DNA of 64,000 nucleotides, taken from Gammaproteobacteria bacterium (GTDB lineage Bacteria; Pseudomonadota; Gammaproteobacteria; Porifericomitales; Porifericomitaceae). The stretch spans positions 1-64,000 of the forward strand of contig JABAAT010000016.1 of assembly GCA_014238615.1 (NCBI GenBank), written 5' to 3'. This document shows positions 38,254-46,118 of the stretch, piece after piece (position 1 is the stretch's first letter; every line of letters starts with the position of its first letter). Both the position numbers and the translations under genes were made by a program. Below the pieces are notes generated by a model. That model had not been told where the DNA came from. It worked only from the letters and a program-made list of their open reading frames with translations, and ran no database searches.

Positions 38254-39579
38254 ATGCAGGTAGAAATCAAGGTGCCGACGCTGGCCGAGTCGGTCAGCGA
38301 GGCCAGAGTTTTGGACTGGCACAAGCAGGAGGGGGCCCCGGTGCAGCGCGGTGACAGCCTGGTGGATATCGAAACCGATAAGGTCACCCTGGAGTTGAGC
38401 GCGCCGGAGCATGGTGTGCTGGAGCGCATTCATAAGCAGCGCGGCGCGCGGGTGGACAGCGGTGAGTTGCTCGCCGTGCTGCGCACCGGGGAGGCCGCGG
38501 CCGCCGGAGCGGACGTCCCGGATGCCGTGGAACCGCGGGCAAGCGCCGTGACGCCGGTGCCGGAGGCCGCGGAGCCGAAGGCGGACTCCGTTGATCCCCA
38601 ACTTGCTTTAGAGCCGGCGCCGGTCACCCCCAAGCTTAGCCCCGCCGTGCGCGCGTTGCTGCGGGAGCATGATTTGGCGGCGGAGCAAGTGCCGATCATC
38701 GGGGGTGGGAAGCGCCTGAGAAAGAAGGACGTTCTGGCTTATCTAAAGACGCTACGGACGGACGGTGGCACCGTCGCCGAGCCCGTGGAGCCGCCGCCGG
38801 TACCTGCTCCGAAAGCGGACCCGGAGCCCGGTGCGGATTCCGGGGAGCTTGTTTCCACCCCCGCGGCGCCGTCGCGGGAGCGGCGCGTGGAACGCGTCCC
38901 CATGTCCGGATTGCGCCGTTACATTGCCCGGCGGCTCCTGCAGGCCCAGCGTGAGCACGTGATTCTCACCACCTTTAACGAAGTAGATATGCGGGACGTG
39001 CTGGAGTTACGCAAGAGTTACCGGGATGAATTCGAACGCCGCCACGGGGTACGTTTGGGCCTCATGTCCTTTTTCGTGCGGGCGGTGGTGGGCGCCTTGC
39101 GGCGCTTCCCCCTGTTGAACGCCTCGGTGGAGGAGGATCACATCGTGCAGCATCACTATTTCGATATCGGTGTCGCGGTGAGCGTGCCGCGCGGCCTGGT
39201 GGTGCCGGTGCTGCGTGATGTGGATAGTTTGTCGCTCGCCGCCATTGAATGCGGCATCCGGGAATTCGCCTCGAAGGCGCGTGATTCCACCCTGAGCGCC
39301 GAAGAACTCAGCGGCGGCACCTTCACCGTCACCAACGGCGGCGTTTTTGGCTCCTTGCTGTCCACCCCGATCCTGAATCCGCCGCAGAGCGGCATCCTCG
39401 GCATGCATAAAATTCAATCCCGCCCGGTGGCCGTGGCCGACCAGGTGGAGCTGCGGCCCATGATGTACCTGGCCCTGTCCTATGATCACCGTATCGTGGA
39501 TGGCCGGGAGGCGGTGGGCTTCCTGGTTGCGGTGAAAGAGCAACTGGAGGATCCCGCGCGCATGCTGCTGGAGCTCTGA
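38254..39579 (+). CDS. sucB: 2-oxoglutarate dehydrogenase E2 (dihydrolipoyl succinyltransferase)
   Basis: SucB accepts the succinyl group on lipoamide and transfers it to CoA. The 441-residue product has one lipoyl domain (Lys43 in E-T-D-K-V-T-L-E), a proline/alanine linker, a peripheral subunit-binding domain ([11 protein letters not shown]), a second linker and the catalytic domain with [11 protein letters not shown]. The ATG at 38254 begins the family's [11 protein letters not shown]. It lies 49 bp after sucA. Confidence 0.97.
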   Translation: MQVEIKVPTLAESVSEARVLDWHKQEGAPVQRGDSLVDIETDKVTLELSAPEHGVLERIHKQRGARVDSGELLAVLRTGEAAAAGADVPDAVEPRASAVTPVPEAAEPKADSVDPQLALEPAPVTPKLSPAVRALLREHDLAAEQVPIIGGGKRLRKKDVLAYLKTLRTDGGTVAEPVEPPPVPAPKADPEPGADSGELVSTPAAPSRERRVERVPMSGLRRYIARRLLQAQREHVILTTFNEVDMRDVLELRKSYRDEFERRHGVRLGLMSFFVRAVVGALRRFPLLNASVEEDHIVQHHYFDIGVAVSVPRGLVVPVLRDVDSLSLAAIECGIREFASKARDSTLSAEELSGGTFTVTNGGVFGSLLSTPILNPPQSGILGMHKIQSRPVAVADQVELRPMMYLALSYDHRIVDGREAVGFLVAVKEQLEDPARMLLEL

Positions 39580-39614
39580 GCGGCGCCCTTGCAGCGAACA
39601 TGTCAGGAAGACAC

Positions 39615-41045
39615 ATGGAAAAATATGATGTTGTTGTGATTGGAGCGGGCCCGGGAGGCTACGTGGCCGCGATTCGCTGCGCCCAGCTTGGACTAAGCAC
39701 CGCCTGCGTGGAAAGCTGGCTGAATGTGCGCGGTCGCCCTGCGCTCGGCGGTACCTGCCTGAATGTCGGTTGCATCCCGTCCAAGGCGTTGCTGGATTCC
39801 TCTCACCTGTACATGGAGCTGCGTCGGCACGGTGCCGAGCACGGCATTCAGGCGCAGGATGTGACGGTGGACCTGGGGCGTATGATGGAACGCAAAAACA
39901 AGGTGGTGGACGACCTGACGCGGGGGGTGGCCGGCCTGTTTCGCAAGCACGGTGTGCAATGGCTGCGCGGCCACGGCCGCCTGTTGCCGGAGCGGCGCGT
40001 GGAAGTGACGCTGCTCGGCGAGCAGGCCGGCGAGCAGATACAGGTGCAGGCCGAACACGTGATTATCGCCACCGGCTCGGTGCCCGGCGCGTTGCCGGAA
40101 GCCCCGGTGAACAATGATTTACAGGTGGTGGATTCCACCGGAGCGCTGGCGTTTGATGCGGTGCCTGAAAACCTGGCGATCATCGGCGCCGGTGTCATCG
40201 GCCTGGAATTGGGCAGCGTCTGGAACCGTCTTGGCTCCAAGGTCGTGCTGCTGGAGGCGTTGCCGAGGCTGCTGCCGATGCTGGATGATGCGGTGTCCGG
40301 GGCACTCTCAAAACTGTTCAAGAACCAGGGCCTGGAGGTTCTCCTGGGGGCCCGGGTCAGCGCCACCAGGACGAAAAAACGGCGGGTCACGGTCAACTAC
40401 GAGCAGCAGGGGGAGAGTAAGAGCCTGGAAGTAGATCGCCTCATCGTGGCGGTGGGACGGCGCGCCAATACCGCCGGGCTGGGTCTCCAGGAATGTGGAG
40501 TCAACCTGGATGCGCATGGATATATCAAGGTGGATCGGCATTGCCGCAGCAGCTTACCGGGGGTGTACGCGCTGGGAGATGTGATCGGCGGACCGATGCT
40601 CGCCCACAAGGCATCCAAGGAAGGGACGATGGTCGCCGAGCTGATTGCCGGGAAGCGCCACAGTCCGGTGAATTACGACAGGGTGCCCTGGGTCATCTAT
40701 ACCTGGCCGGAGATCGCCTGGGCCGGCCTGACCGAAGAACAGGCCGAAGAGCGCGGCCACCGGTGCCGCAGCGGCCGCTTCCCGTTCCGGGCCAGCGGCC
40801 GGGCACGGGCCATGGGTTCCTGGGATGGCTTTGTCAAGGTGGTGGGCGAGGTGGAGACGGATCGCCTGTTAGGAGTGCAGGCTGTCGGTCCGAATGTCTC
40901 TGAACTCATCGCCGAGGTGGTGTTGGCCCTGGAGTTTGAAGCGAGTACGGAGGACCTGGCCCGCACCATCCATGCTCACCCGACGCTTTCCGAGGCACTC
41001 CACGAAGCCGCGCTGGCTGTCAGCGGCAGGGCGCTGCACGCATAG
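39615..41045 (+). CDS. lpdA: Dihydrolipoyl dehydrogenase (E3)
   Basis: Lpd reoxidises dihydrolipoamide with FAD and NAD+. The 476-residue product has the FAD motif V-V-I-G-A-G-P-G-G-Y, the redox disulfide C48-LNVG-C53, the NAD motif A-I-I-G-A-G-V-I-G-L-E, and the C-terminal catalytic H-A-H-P-T-L-S-E-A. The second ATG (39615) is chosen because AGGAAG lies 5 bases upstream; the ATG at 39600 has none. With sucAB it completes the 2-oxoglutarate dehydrogenase operon. Confidence 0.96.
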   Translation: MEKYDVVVIGAGPGGYVAAIRCAQLGLSTACVESWLNVRGRPALGGTCLNVGCIPSKALLDSSHLYMELRRHGAEHGIQAQDVTVDLGRMMERKNKVVDDLTRGVAGLFRKHGVQWLRGHGRLLPERRVEVTLLGEQAGEQIQVQAEHVIIATGSVPGALPEAPVNNDLQVVDSTGALAFDAVPENLAIIGAGVIGLELGSVWNRLGSKVVLLEALPRLLPMLDDAVSGALSKLFKNQGLEVLLGARVSATRTKKRRVTVNYEQQGESKSLEVDRLIVAVGRRANTAGLGLQECGVNLDAHGYIKVDRHCRSSLPGVYALGDVIGGPMLAHKASKEGTMVAELIAGKRHSPVNYDRVPWVIYTWPEIAWAGLTEEQAEERGHRCRSGRFPFRASGRARAMGSWDGFVKVVGEVETDRLLGVQAVGPNVSELIAEVVLALEFEASTEDLARTIHAHPTLSEALHEAALAVSGRALHA

Positions 41046-41058
41046 CGAGCCGACCCCC

Positions 41059-41095
41059 GAGACCCGAACTGAGATCCGAACTTGAGATCCGAACT
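41059..41095. repeat. Three tandem 12-13 bp repeats between lpdA and mtaB
   Basis: Units gagacccgaact, gagatccgaactt and gagatccgaact follow each other directly. The last base of the array is the first base of the mtaB stop codon complement. This is the whole lpdA/mtaB junction apart from 13 bp. Confidence 0.9.
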
Positions 41096-42411
41096 CAGGC
41101 GGCCGCGGGGGTAGCCAGCAGAAAGCCGCCCTCCGGCGCCGCCGCCAGGCGCACTTCCTGGATTTCTCCCAGGGGCGCCCGCCAGCCGCGCGCCCGTACC
41201 GGCAGGTAATTCGGGGTATAGCCCAAAGATTCGCCCGAGGATTCACCCAGGGACTTATCCGTCTTTCCCTCGCGTCGTTGTTCCCACAGCACCGGCAGCA
41301 CACGGTCCTGGTGGCGGGCGATGAAATCCTCGCGCCGCCGGGCGGCCAGGGCCAGCAGCCACCGGCAACGCGCCTTGCGCTCATCCGCCGGAACCTGTTC
41401 CCCGAAGCCCGCCGCCGGTGTATCGGGACGCGGCGAATAGGGAAAGACATGGATGCCGGAGAAGTCCATGCGCTCGATGAAGCGCAGACTTTCCTGCCAG
41501 CGCGCCGCACTCTCCCCGGGGAAGCCGACGATGATGTCGGTGCTCACCGCCAGGTCCGGCACGCAATCCCGGGCGCGCGCAAGCAGCGCGGCGAAAGCGG
41601 TGCTGCGGCCGCGCCGCGCCATGCGCTTCAGCAGGGCGTCGCTGCCGCTCTGCAGGGGCAGATGCAGGTGCGGCATGAGGCGCCGCTCGGCCGCGAACAG
41701 CTCCAGCAACCGGGGCCGCAGTTCCCAGGGTTCCAGCGAGCCCAGGCGGATGCGCGGCACACCGGTCTCATTCAGCAGCAGGCGCAGCAGCTGCTCCAGG
41801 CACAAACCCAGGTCGCTGCCGTAAGCCCCCAGGTGGACGCCGCTGAGCACGATTTCCCTGGTGCCCGTGCTTGAAAGCTCCAGCACCTCGCGCAGAATGG
41901 CCTCGGCCGGACGGCTGCGTTCCTCCCCCCGGGCCACGGTGACGGTGCAGAAAGTGCAGCGATGGCGGCATCCGTCCTGCACCTTGATAAAGGCGCGGCG
42001 GCGCTTCAACGTCGGAGACGCGCAGGCAGCGGGCGAAGCGGAAGTTTCCAGGTCCAGTTTCTCCAGCACCTGCTGCACCAGTTGATCCTTTTGCGCATTG
42101 GACAGCACCAGGTCGGCTTCCTCCAGGGCCGTGGCCGAGGGCTCCAGGGTGGCGTAGCAGCCGGTCACCACGATCCGGGAGTGCGGATTGCCGCGCCGCG
42201 CCCGCCGCAGCAGCCGGCGTGACTTGCGGGCCGCCTCGGCGGTCACCGCGCAGCTGTTCAGGACCAGCAGCGAAGCCTGTTCTGGAGTGGGGCTCAGCCT
42301 CCAGCCGCCGCGCTGAAATTCCCGCCCCCATTGTGCGCTTTCGGCCTCGTTCAGGCGGCAGCCGAGGGTATAGAGGAAAACCCCCGGCGCTGCCTCGCTC
42401 TCAGTCTTCAC
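41095..42411 (-). CDS. mtaB: tRNA (t6A37-C2) methylthiotransferase
   Basis: MtaB converts t6A at position 37 of ANN-decoding tRNAs to ms2t6A. The 438-residue radical-SAM protein has the MTTase N-terminal domain with three cluster cysteines (T-L-G-C-R-L-N, N-S-C-A-V-T, T-G-C-Y-A), the radical-SAM motif D-G-C-R-H-R-C-T-F-C, and a C-terminal TRAM-like domain. The N-terminal L-G-C-R-L-N-E-A-E-S favours MtaB over MiaB or RimO. It overlaps the upstream deacetylase-family gene by 11 bp. Confidence 0.92.
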   Translation of the reverse strand: MKTESEAAPGVFLYTLGCRLNEAESAQWGREFQRGGWRLSPTPEQASLLVLNSCAVTAEAARKSRRLLRRARRGNPHSRIVVTGCYATLEPSATALEEADLVLSNAQKDQLVQQVLEKLDLETSASPAACASPTLKRRRAFIKVQDGCRHRCTFCTVTVARGEERSRPAEAILREVLELSSTGTREIVLSGVHLGAYGSDLGLCLEQLLRLLLNETGVPRIRLGSLEPWELRPRLLELFAAERRLMPHLHLPLQSGSDALLKRMARRGRSTAFAALLARARDCVPDLAVSTDIIVGFPGESAARWQESLRFIERMDFSGIHVFPYSPRPDTPAAGFGEQVPADERKARCRWLLALAARRREDFIARHQDRVLPVLWEQRREGKTDKSLGESSGESLGYTPNYLPVRARGWRAPLGEIQEVRLAAAPEGGFLLATPAAA

Positions 42412-43375
42412 AGGGAGGGTCTCCCGTCGCCCGCACCCTGCCCAGCAAACCCTCCAGGTGCGTGACTACGCAATCCGGCATGGCGCGCAGGTGATAACCA
42501 CCCTCCAGCAGGGAGAGCACCCGTCCTTCCGCGTGGCGCTCGGCTATCTCCAGCACACGCCGCGTCATCCAGGCGTAGCAGGAGGTGCTCAGCTGCACCT
42601 GCGCCAGCGGATCGTCACGGTGCGCATCGAAACCTGCCGAGATCAACACGATATCCGGCCGGAAGGCTTCCATGGCCGGCAGCACCCGCTCCTGGAAAGC
42701 CGCTTCGTAGTCGCTGTCCCCGGAGGCGGCCGGCATGGGGCAGTTCACGGTAGCGCCGTGGCCGCGCCCCAGGCCGGTTTCCTGCAGCGCGCCGGTGCCG
42801 GGGTAAAAAGGATACTGGTGCAGGCTGATGTAGCAGACCGAGGGGTCTTCCTCGAAGGCGTGCTGTGTGCCGTTGCCGTGATGCACGTCCCAGTCCAGGA
42901 TCAACACTTTTTCCAGGCCATGACGGCGCTGTAGGTAGCGCGCCAGCAGGGCGATATTGTTGAACAGGCAAAAGCCCAGCGCCGCCGCTTTTTCCGCGTG
43001 GTGGCCGGGCGGGCGCAGCAAGGCGAAACCGTTGTCGATGGAGCCGTCCATCAAGGCGTCGGCCAGCTGCAGCCCGGCGCCCGCCGCGAGCAGGGCCACG
43101 GCCTGTGAGTCCGGACAGATCCCCACGTCCGGCGTATCCAAAAAAGGCAGACCCGCCGCGCAGCCGCGCCGGACGTGCTCCAGGTAATCCCCGCTGTGCA
43201 CCGTACGCAGCCATTCCTCTTCCGCCGGGCGCGGCGCGACCTGCCGCAACTCCCCAAACCAAGGCTGGGCCTGCAGCGCCCGCAGGGCGTTTTGCAGACG
43301 CTGCGGCGACTCCGGATGCCCGGCGCCGGCGTGGTGATCCAGGAAGCGCGGTGTATAGCAGATCGCTGTGCTCAC
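42401..43375 (-). CDS. Histone-deacetylase-family amidohydrolase
   Basis: Bacterial class II HDAC-like proteins deacetylate small amides (polyamines, acetoin-related or other substrates). The 324-residue product has the zinc and charge-relay motifs R-P-P-G-H-H-A, G-F-C-L-F-N-N-I-A, D-W-D-V-H-H-G-N-G-T-Q and S-A-G-F-D-A-H, and the late E-G-G-Y-H-L. Zinc ligands Asp, His and Asp appear intact. Substrate unknown; acetylpolyamine is one possibility. It starts at GTG and is upstream of mtaB in a likely two-gene operon. Confidence 0.9.
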   Translation of the reverse strand: MSTAICYTPRFLDHHAGAGHPESPQRLQNALRALQAQPWFGELRQVAPRPAEEEWLRTVHSGDYLEHVRRGCAAGLPFLDTPDVGICPDSQAVALLAAGAGLQLADALMDGSIDNGFALLRPPGHHAEKAAALGFCLFNNIALLARYLQRRHGLEKVLILDWDVHHGNGTQHAFEEDPSVCYISLHQYPFYPGTGALQETGLGRGHGATVNCPMPAASGDSDYEAAFQERVLPAMEAFRPDIVLISAGFDAHRDDPLAQVQLSTSCYAWMTRRVLEIAERHAEGRVLSLLEGGYHLRAMPDCVVTHLEGLLGRVRATGDPPCED

Positions 43376-43393
43376 AACAGGACGTGCACCATG

Positions 43394-43422
43394 TTGTGTT
43401 TTTTCATGCTCCGGATTATATT
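43394..43422 (+). promoter_or_regulatory. Predicted sigma-70 promoter of metZ
   Basis: TTGTGT (43394-43399), a 17-bp spacer and TATATT (43417-43422) form a good match in an otherwise GC-rich region, 150 bp upstream of the metZ ATG. It lies in the region divergent from the deacetylase-family gene. Confidence 0.6.
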
Positions 43423-43574
43423 CAAAAGGTCGCGCCGATTTGATTTCAGCTTGCGGGCGCGAAACAAATACAGCTAAAGCGAGTCAGGCTAAGACGCGTA
43501 CGCCCACTTGGTAGAGGGCCGCCACGCGGGGTTTGGCTCGGACACTTGGTTGCGATGCGACCGGAGGTGCGCCC

Positions 43575-44801
43575 ATGCCCGATGACGACCCCATTCTGAG
43601 AGCCCCTTCTCAAGCCGTACCCGCGGCCGTACCGGCAACCGCGCTACAGACCCGTGCTGTACGCGCCGGGCACAGCCCCACCCCGGAAGGAGAGCACAGC
43701 GAACCCCTGTTCCTGACCTCCAGCTTCGTTTTCGAAAGCGCCGAGCAGGCCGCCGCCCGGTTTCGTGGCGACGAACCGGGCAATATCTACTCGCGCTTCA
43801 CCAATCCCACCGTGCGTGCCTTTGAGCAGCGCCTGGCCGTGTTGGAGGGGGGGGAGCGTTGCATCGCCACCTCCTCGGGCATGAGCGCGATCCTGTCCAC
43901 CTGCATGGCCCTGCTCTCCGCCGGTGACCACATTGTGGCCGCCCACGGCCTGTTTGGCACCACCGTGGTCTTGTTGCGCGATGTGCTGACGCGCTTTGGG
44001 GTGGACACCAGCTTTGTGAAGCTGAGTTCCTTACCATCCTGGGAGGCGGCCATCCGCCCCCAAACCCGCATGTTGTTCCTGGAGACGCCCTCTAATCCGA
44101 CCACCGAGATCGCCGACCTGAAATGCCTGGCGCGTCTTGCTCATGCCCACGACGCTCTTTTGGTGGTGGACAACTGCTTTTGCACCCCGGTTTTGCAGCG
44201 GCCCCTGGAACATGGCGCCGACCTGGTGATCCATTCCGCCACCAAGTACCTGGACGGCCAGGGCCGCTGTGTGGGCGGTGCCGTGGTCGGCCCGAAGGAA
44301 CTCCTGGAGCAAAAAGTGCTTTCTTTCCTGCGCGGCGCCGGACCGAGCATGAGTCCCTTCAACGCCTGGGTTTTTCTAAAGGGCCTGGAGACCCTGTCCC
44401 TGCGTATGCGGGCGCACAGTGAACACGCCCTGTTCCTGGCACGTGAATTGCAAGGGCGGCCCGAGATCGATAAGCTCCACTACCCGGGCCTTCCGGAGCA
44501 CCCCCAGCACCAGCTTGCAAGCTCTCAACAGCAGGCCGGCGGCGGTATCCTCAGCCTGGAGCTGAAGGGTGGGCGGGATGCCGCCTGGCGCCTGGTGAAC
44601 CGTCTGCGTCTGTTTTCCATCACCGCCAACCTGGGCGACGCCAAGAGCACCGTGACGCATCCCGACACGACCACTCACTGGCGTCTCACTCCCGGGGAAA
44701 AACAGCAATGCGGCATCACTCCGGGACTGGTGCGCCTCTCGGTGGGCCTGGAAGACCCGCGCGACCTGCTCCACGACCTGCGGCAGGCGCTTGAGAGATA
44801 A
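43575..44801 (+). CDS. metZ: O-succinylhomoserine sulfhydrylase
   Basis: MetZ makes homocysteine from O-succinylhomoserine and sulfide, a PLP-dependent direct sulfhydrylation route to methionine. The 408-residue product has Y-S-R-F-T-N-P-T, F-L-E-T-P-S-N-P-T-T-E, the PLP lysine in H-S-A-T-K-Y-L-D-G-Q-G and the C-terminal R-L-S-V-G-L-E-D-P. The ATG at 43575 has GGAGG 7 bases upstream; the frame extends 14 codons further. In Pseudomonas metZ follows purF; here it is about 28 kb away. It could be a related cystathionine gamma-synthase, but the fit to MetZ is better. Confidence 0.9.
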   Translation: MPDDDPILRAPSQAVPAAVPATALQTRAVRAGHSPTPEGEHSEPLFLTSSFVFESAEQAAARFRGDEPGNIYSRFTNPTVRAFEQRLAVLEGGERCIATSSGMSAILSTCMALLSAGDHIVAAHGLFGTTVVLLRDVLTRFGVDTSFVKLSSLPSWEAAIRPQTRMLFLETPSNPTTEIADLKCLARLAHAHDALLVVDNCFCTPVLQRPLEHGADLVIHSATKYLDGQGRCVGGAVVGPKELLEQKVLSFLRGAGPSMSPFNAWVFLKGLETLSLRMRAHSEHALFLARELQGRPEIDKLHYPGLPEHPQHQLASSQQQAGGGILSLELKGGRDAAWRLVNRLRLFSITANLGDAKSTVTHPDTTTHWRLTPGEKQQCGITPGLVRLSVGLEDPRDLLHDLRQALER

Positions 44802-44816
44802 CAGGATTTTTAAGGC

Positions 44817-44852
44817 AAAAAAAGAGTCCGGGCACTAGGGGTGGCCCGGACT
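44817..44852 (-). terminator. Strong intrinsic terminator on the minus strand
   Basis: A perfect 9-bp stem (44825-44833 with 44844-44852; AGTCCGGGC and its complement) with a 10-base loop is followed on the minus strand by C and seven Ts. On the plus strand only a few Ts follow, so it would be a weaker metZ terminator. The strength and orientation imply a transcript arriving from the right. Confidence 0.85.
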
Positions 44853-45020
44853 TTAAGAGGGAAGTGAGGTTCACCCGGAACCTGCGATGCCTCATCCGGG
44901 TCCCCTCCCCACTGAAAGCGTAGCAGCAACTAGCAAGCCAACTATCAGTCTTCCTTAATTTAGGCCCATAAGACGGGCCTTCCCACGGGTCAAGCTCCGT
45001 CCGACACCACCACCAACCGA
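44817..45020 (-). ncRNA. Candidate small RNA ending at the 44.8-kb terminator
   Basis: The minus strand to the right of the terminator has no convincing gene up to tRNA-Ser, yet has several helices: ACCCGG/CCGGGT (44873-44878, 44896-44901) and AGGCCC/GGGCCT (44962-44967, 44975-44980). It also has seven GGA triplets before the terminator, as found in CsrA/RsmA-binding RNAs, though GGA is common in GC-rich DNA. A possible -10 TATCTA lies at 45022-45027 without a good -35. A 119-residue minus ORF overlaps but has no family features. The 5' end is a guess. Confidence 0.4.
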
Positions 45021-45578
45021 CTAGATAAGCAAAAAAGCGACAATTTTGGGCGCCTGCCGTTTCCCGGGAGCGCATTGCCTCCCGGGAGGGGCGGACAGCG
45101 CCATGGAACCCATGGCCTGGCTTTCCAGAAGCAGCTCACTCGCGCGCGCTCTCACTACCTTGCTGTCATGTTCACCAGCGTGCTGCTTCGGGAAGGGCGG
45201 TTCCCTGTATAGATTATCCTCACCTCGAACAGGTTGCGCGCTCACTGTGTCAGCTTCCGGTCAGTGATGCGCTTGCCGACCGTATCCCGAAACAGCACCT
45301 CGAAGTTGCATGCATTGGGCCTGGAAAGAGAACGTGTCAATGTAGCGCTGTAAGCGCCCTGCGCTTACCTGGGCGACAGGCTTCGTTATGGTCGTTTCAG
45401 CATCGCCCGTCAGCTTTCAGGCTTTTTGTATGCGCCCTCCTGTTCACAAACTCTTTTACCAGCCGTTACGTTAAGTGTTGATGTTTTTTTTACCACAGAT
45501 CGGAGCATCACCCCTCTGCGGGTGCTGAAATACCGGCCTGATCCGCCCCTGGGGACTGCTTGTCAGTTCCGCAATGGA
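45021..45578. other. Non-coding stretch with inverted repeats between metZ and tRNA-Ser
   Basis: No gene is supported here. Visible structures: a perfect 8-bp inverted repeat CCCGGGAG/CTCCCGGG (45063-45070, 45079-45086); a perfect hairpin GTAAGCGC-CCT-GCGCTTAC (45350-45368) with no T-run; a CACCC/GGGTG hairpin at about 45511-45526 after a T8 run. The base composition is lower in GC than the flanking genes, particularly at 45410-45510. Short frames on both strands lack ribosome binding sites. Confidence 0.5.
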
Positions 45579-45670
45579 TGGCGGAGAGAGAGGGATTCGA
45601 ACCCTCGGGCCGCATGACGCGTGCCGGCGAATTTCAAGTCCGCTGCCTTAAACCACTCAGCCATCTCTCC
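45579..45670 (-). tRNA. tRNA-Ser, anticodon UGA
   Basis: The minus strand reads as a class II tRNA: acceptor GGAGAGA paired with TCTCTCC, discriminator G, encoded CCA (45581-45579), anticodon loop CTTGAAA (UGA, Ser), a long variable arm and the T arm with GGTTCGAATCC. The anticodon stem has one G-U pair. It decodes UCN codons. The spacing to the next genes is large; no integrated element abuts it. Confidence 0.97.
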
Positions 45671-45738
45671 GGGCGCCGGGCCTCCGGGCGGCTCGGCATA
45701 CAGAATCCATATCATAACGCTGCTCGCCGGCGTGGTAG

Positions 45739-45790
45739 ATGCCGCCTGCCAAGGTGGAGACTGTGGTCATTGGCGCGGGGTTGCCGGTTG
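45739..45790 (+). pseudogene. Possible remnant of a FAD-dependent oxidoreductase N-terminus
   Basis: An ATG at 45739 opens a frame reading P-P-A-K-V-E-T-V-V-I-G-A-G-L-P-V-A-R. This closely resembles the first residues of glycine-oxidase or L-2-hydroxyglutarate-oxidase type proteins (E-T-V-V-I-G-A-G-V-V-G-L-A-V-A-R), as though the codons for V-V-G had been deleted. After about 18 residues the frame has no family resemblance. A chance match is possible. Confidence 0.35.
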
Positions 45791-45924
45791 CCAGGCCGAG
45801 ACTGGATCTCGGCCCCCGGGGTCTGTCCCGGGATCTGCCGGGGGGATCTGGACGGCCTGGTTTCGCGGTTCAGCGGGGCGGATTCAGTTGTGGTTTGCCG
45901 GGCCGGTTTTGTCTGGAGGGGGTA

Positions 45925-45933
45925 TGCTATACT
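45925..45933 (+). promoter_or_regulatory. Predicted extended -10 promoter of the YccA-type gene
   Basis: TGC-TATACT is an extended -10 match; no proper -35 lies upstream (TTTTGT at 45907 gives a 15-bp spacer). The resulting leader would be about 180 nt. Confidence 0.45.
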
Positions 45934-46118
45934 CCCTTGAATCGGCTTGCCGGGCAAGGTCGCCCGGGAGTGTTTCGTGCCGGGACCGGGCTGAGTCCGC
46001 AGGGCTTGGCGGGGCTTGGCGCCAGGCCCGGTGCCCTGGGGTGCCGGTTCTTGAATTCAGGCGGCTGGACAGCCGCGTTACTTTCGTTCTTGGATGACTC
46101 TACAAGAGGTTCAATCTC

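Larger units (their letters stand above)
45671..46118. other. Region between tRNA-Ser and yccA, including the yccA leader
   Basis: Besides the gene remnant and promoter listed separately, the yccA leader (about 45940-46118) contains a tandem gggcttggcg pair (near 45999-46018), and a hairpin GCGGCT-GGAC-AGCCGC (46061-46076) followed by a T-rich but interrupted run. This could be an attenuator; I would not call it a terminator. On the minus strand TATGAT (45716-45711) is a possible tRNA-Ser -10. Confidence 0.4.

Noticed and set aside
44817-45020. 6S RNA, tmRNA, SRP RNA or RNase P RNA
   Set aside because: I looked for their conserved segments (for example the SRP GGAAGGAAGCAG loop) and did not find them.
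44716-45075. 119-residue minus-strand protein next to metZ
   Set aside because: It overlaps the metZ end and crosses the terminator hairpin; no domain and atypical composition.
45579-45670. Integration site of a genomic island at tRNA-Ser
   Set aside because: No integrase, no direct repeat of the tRNA 3' end and no foreign gene cluster on either side.
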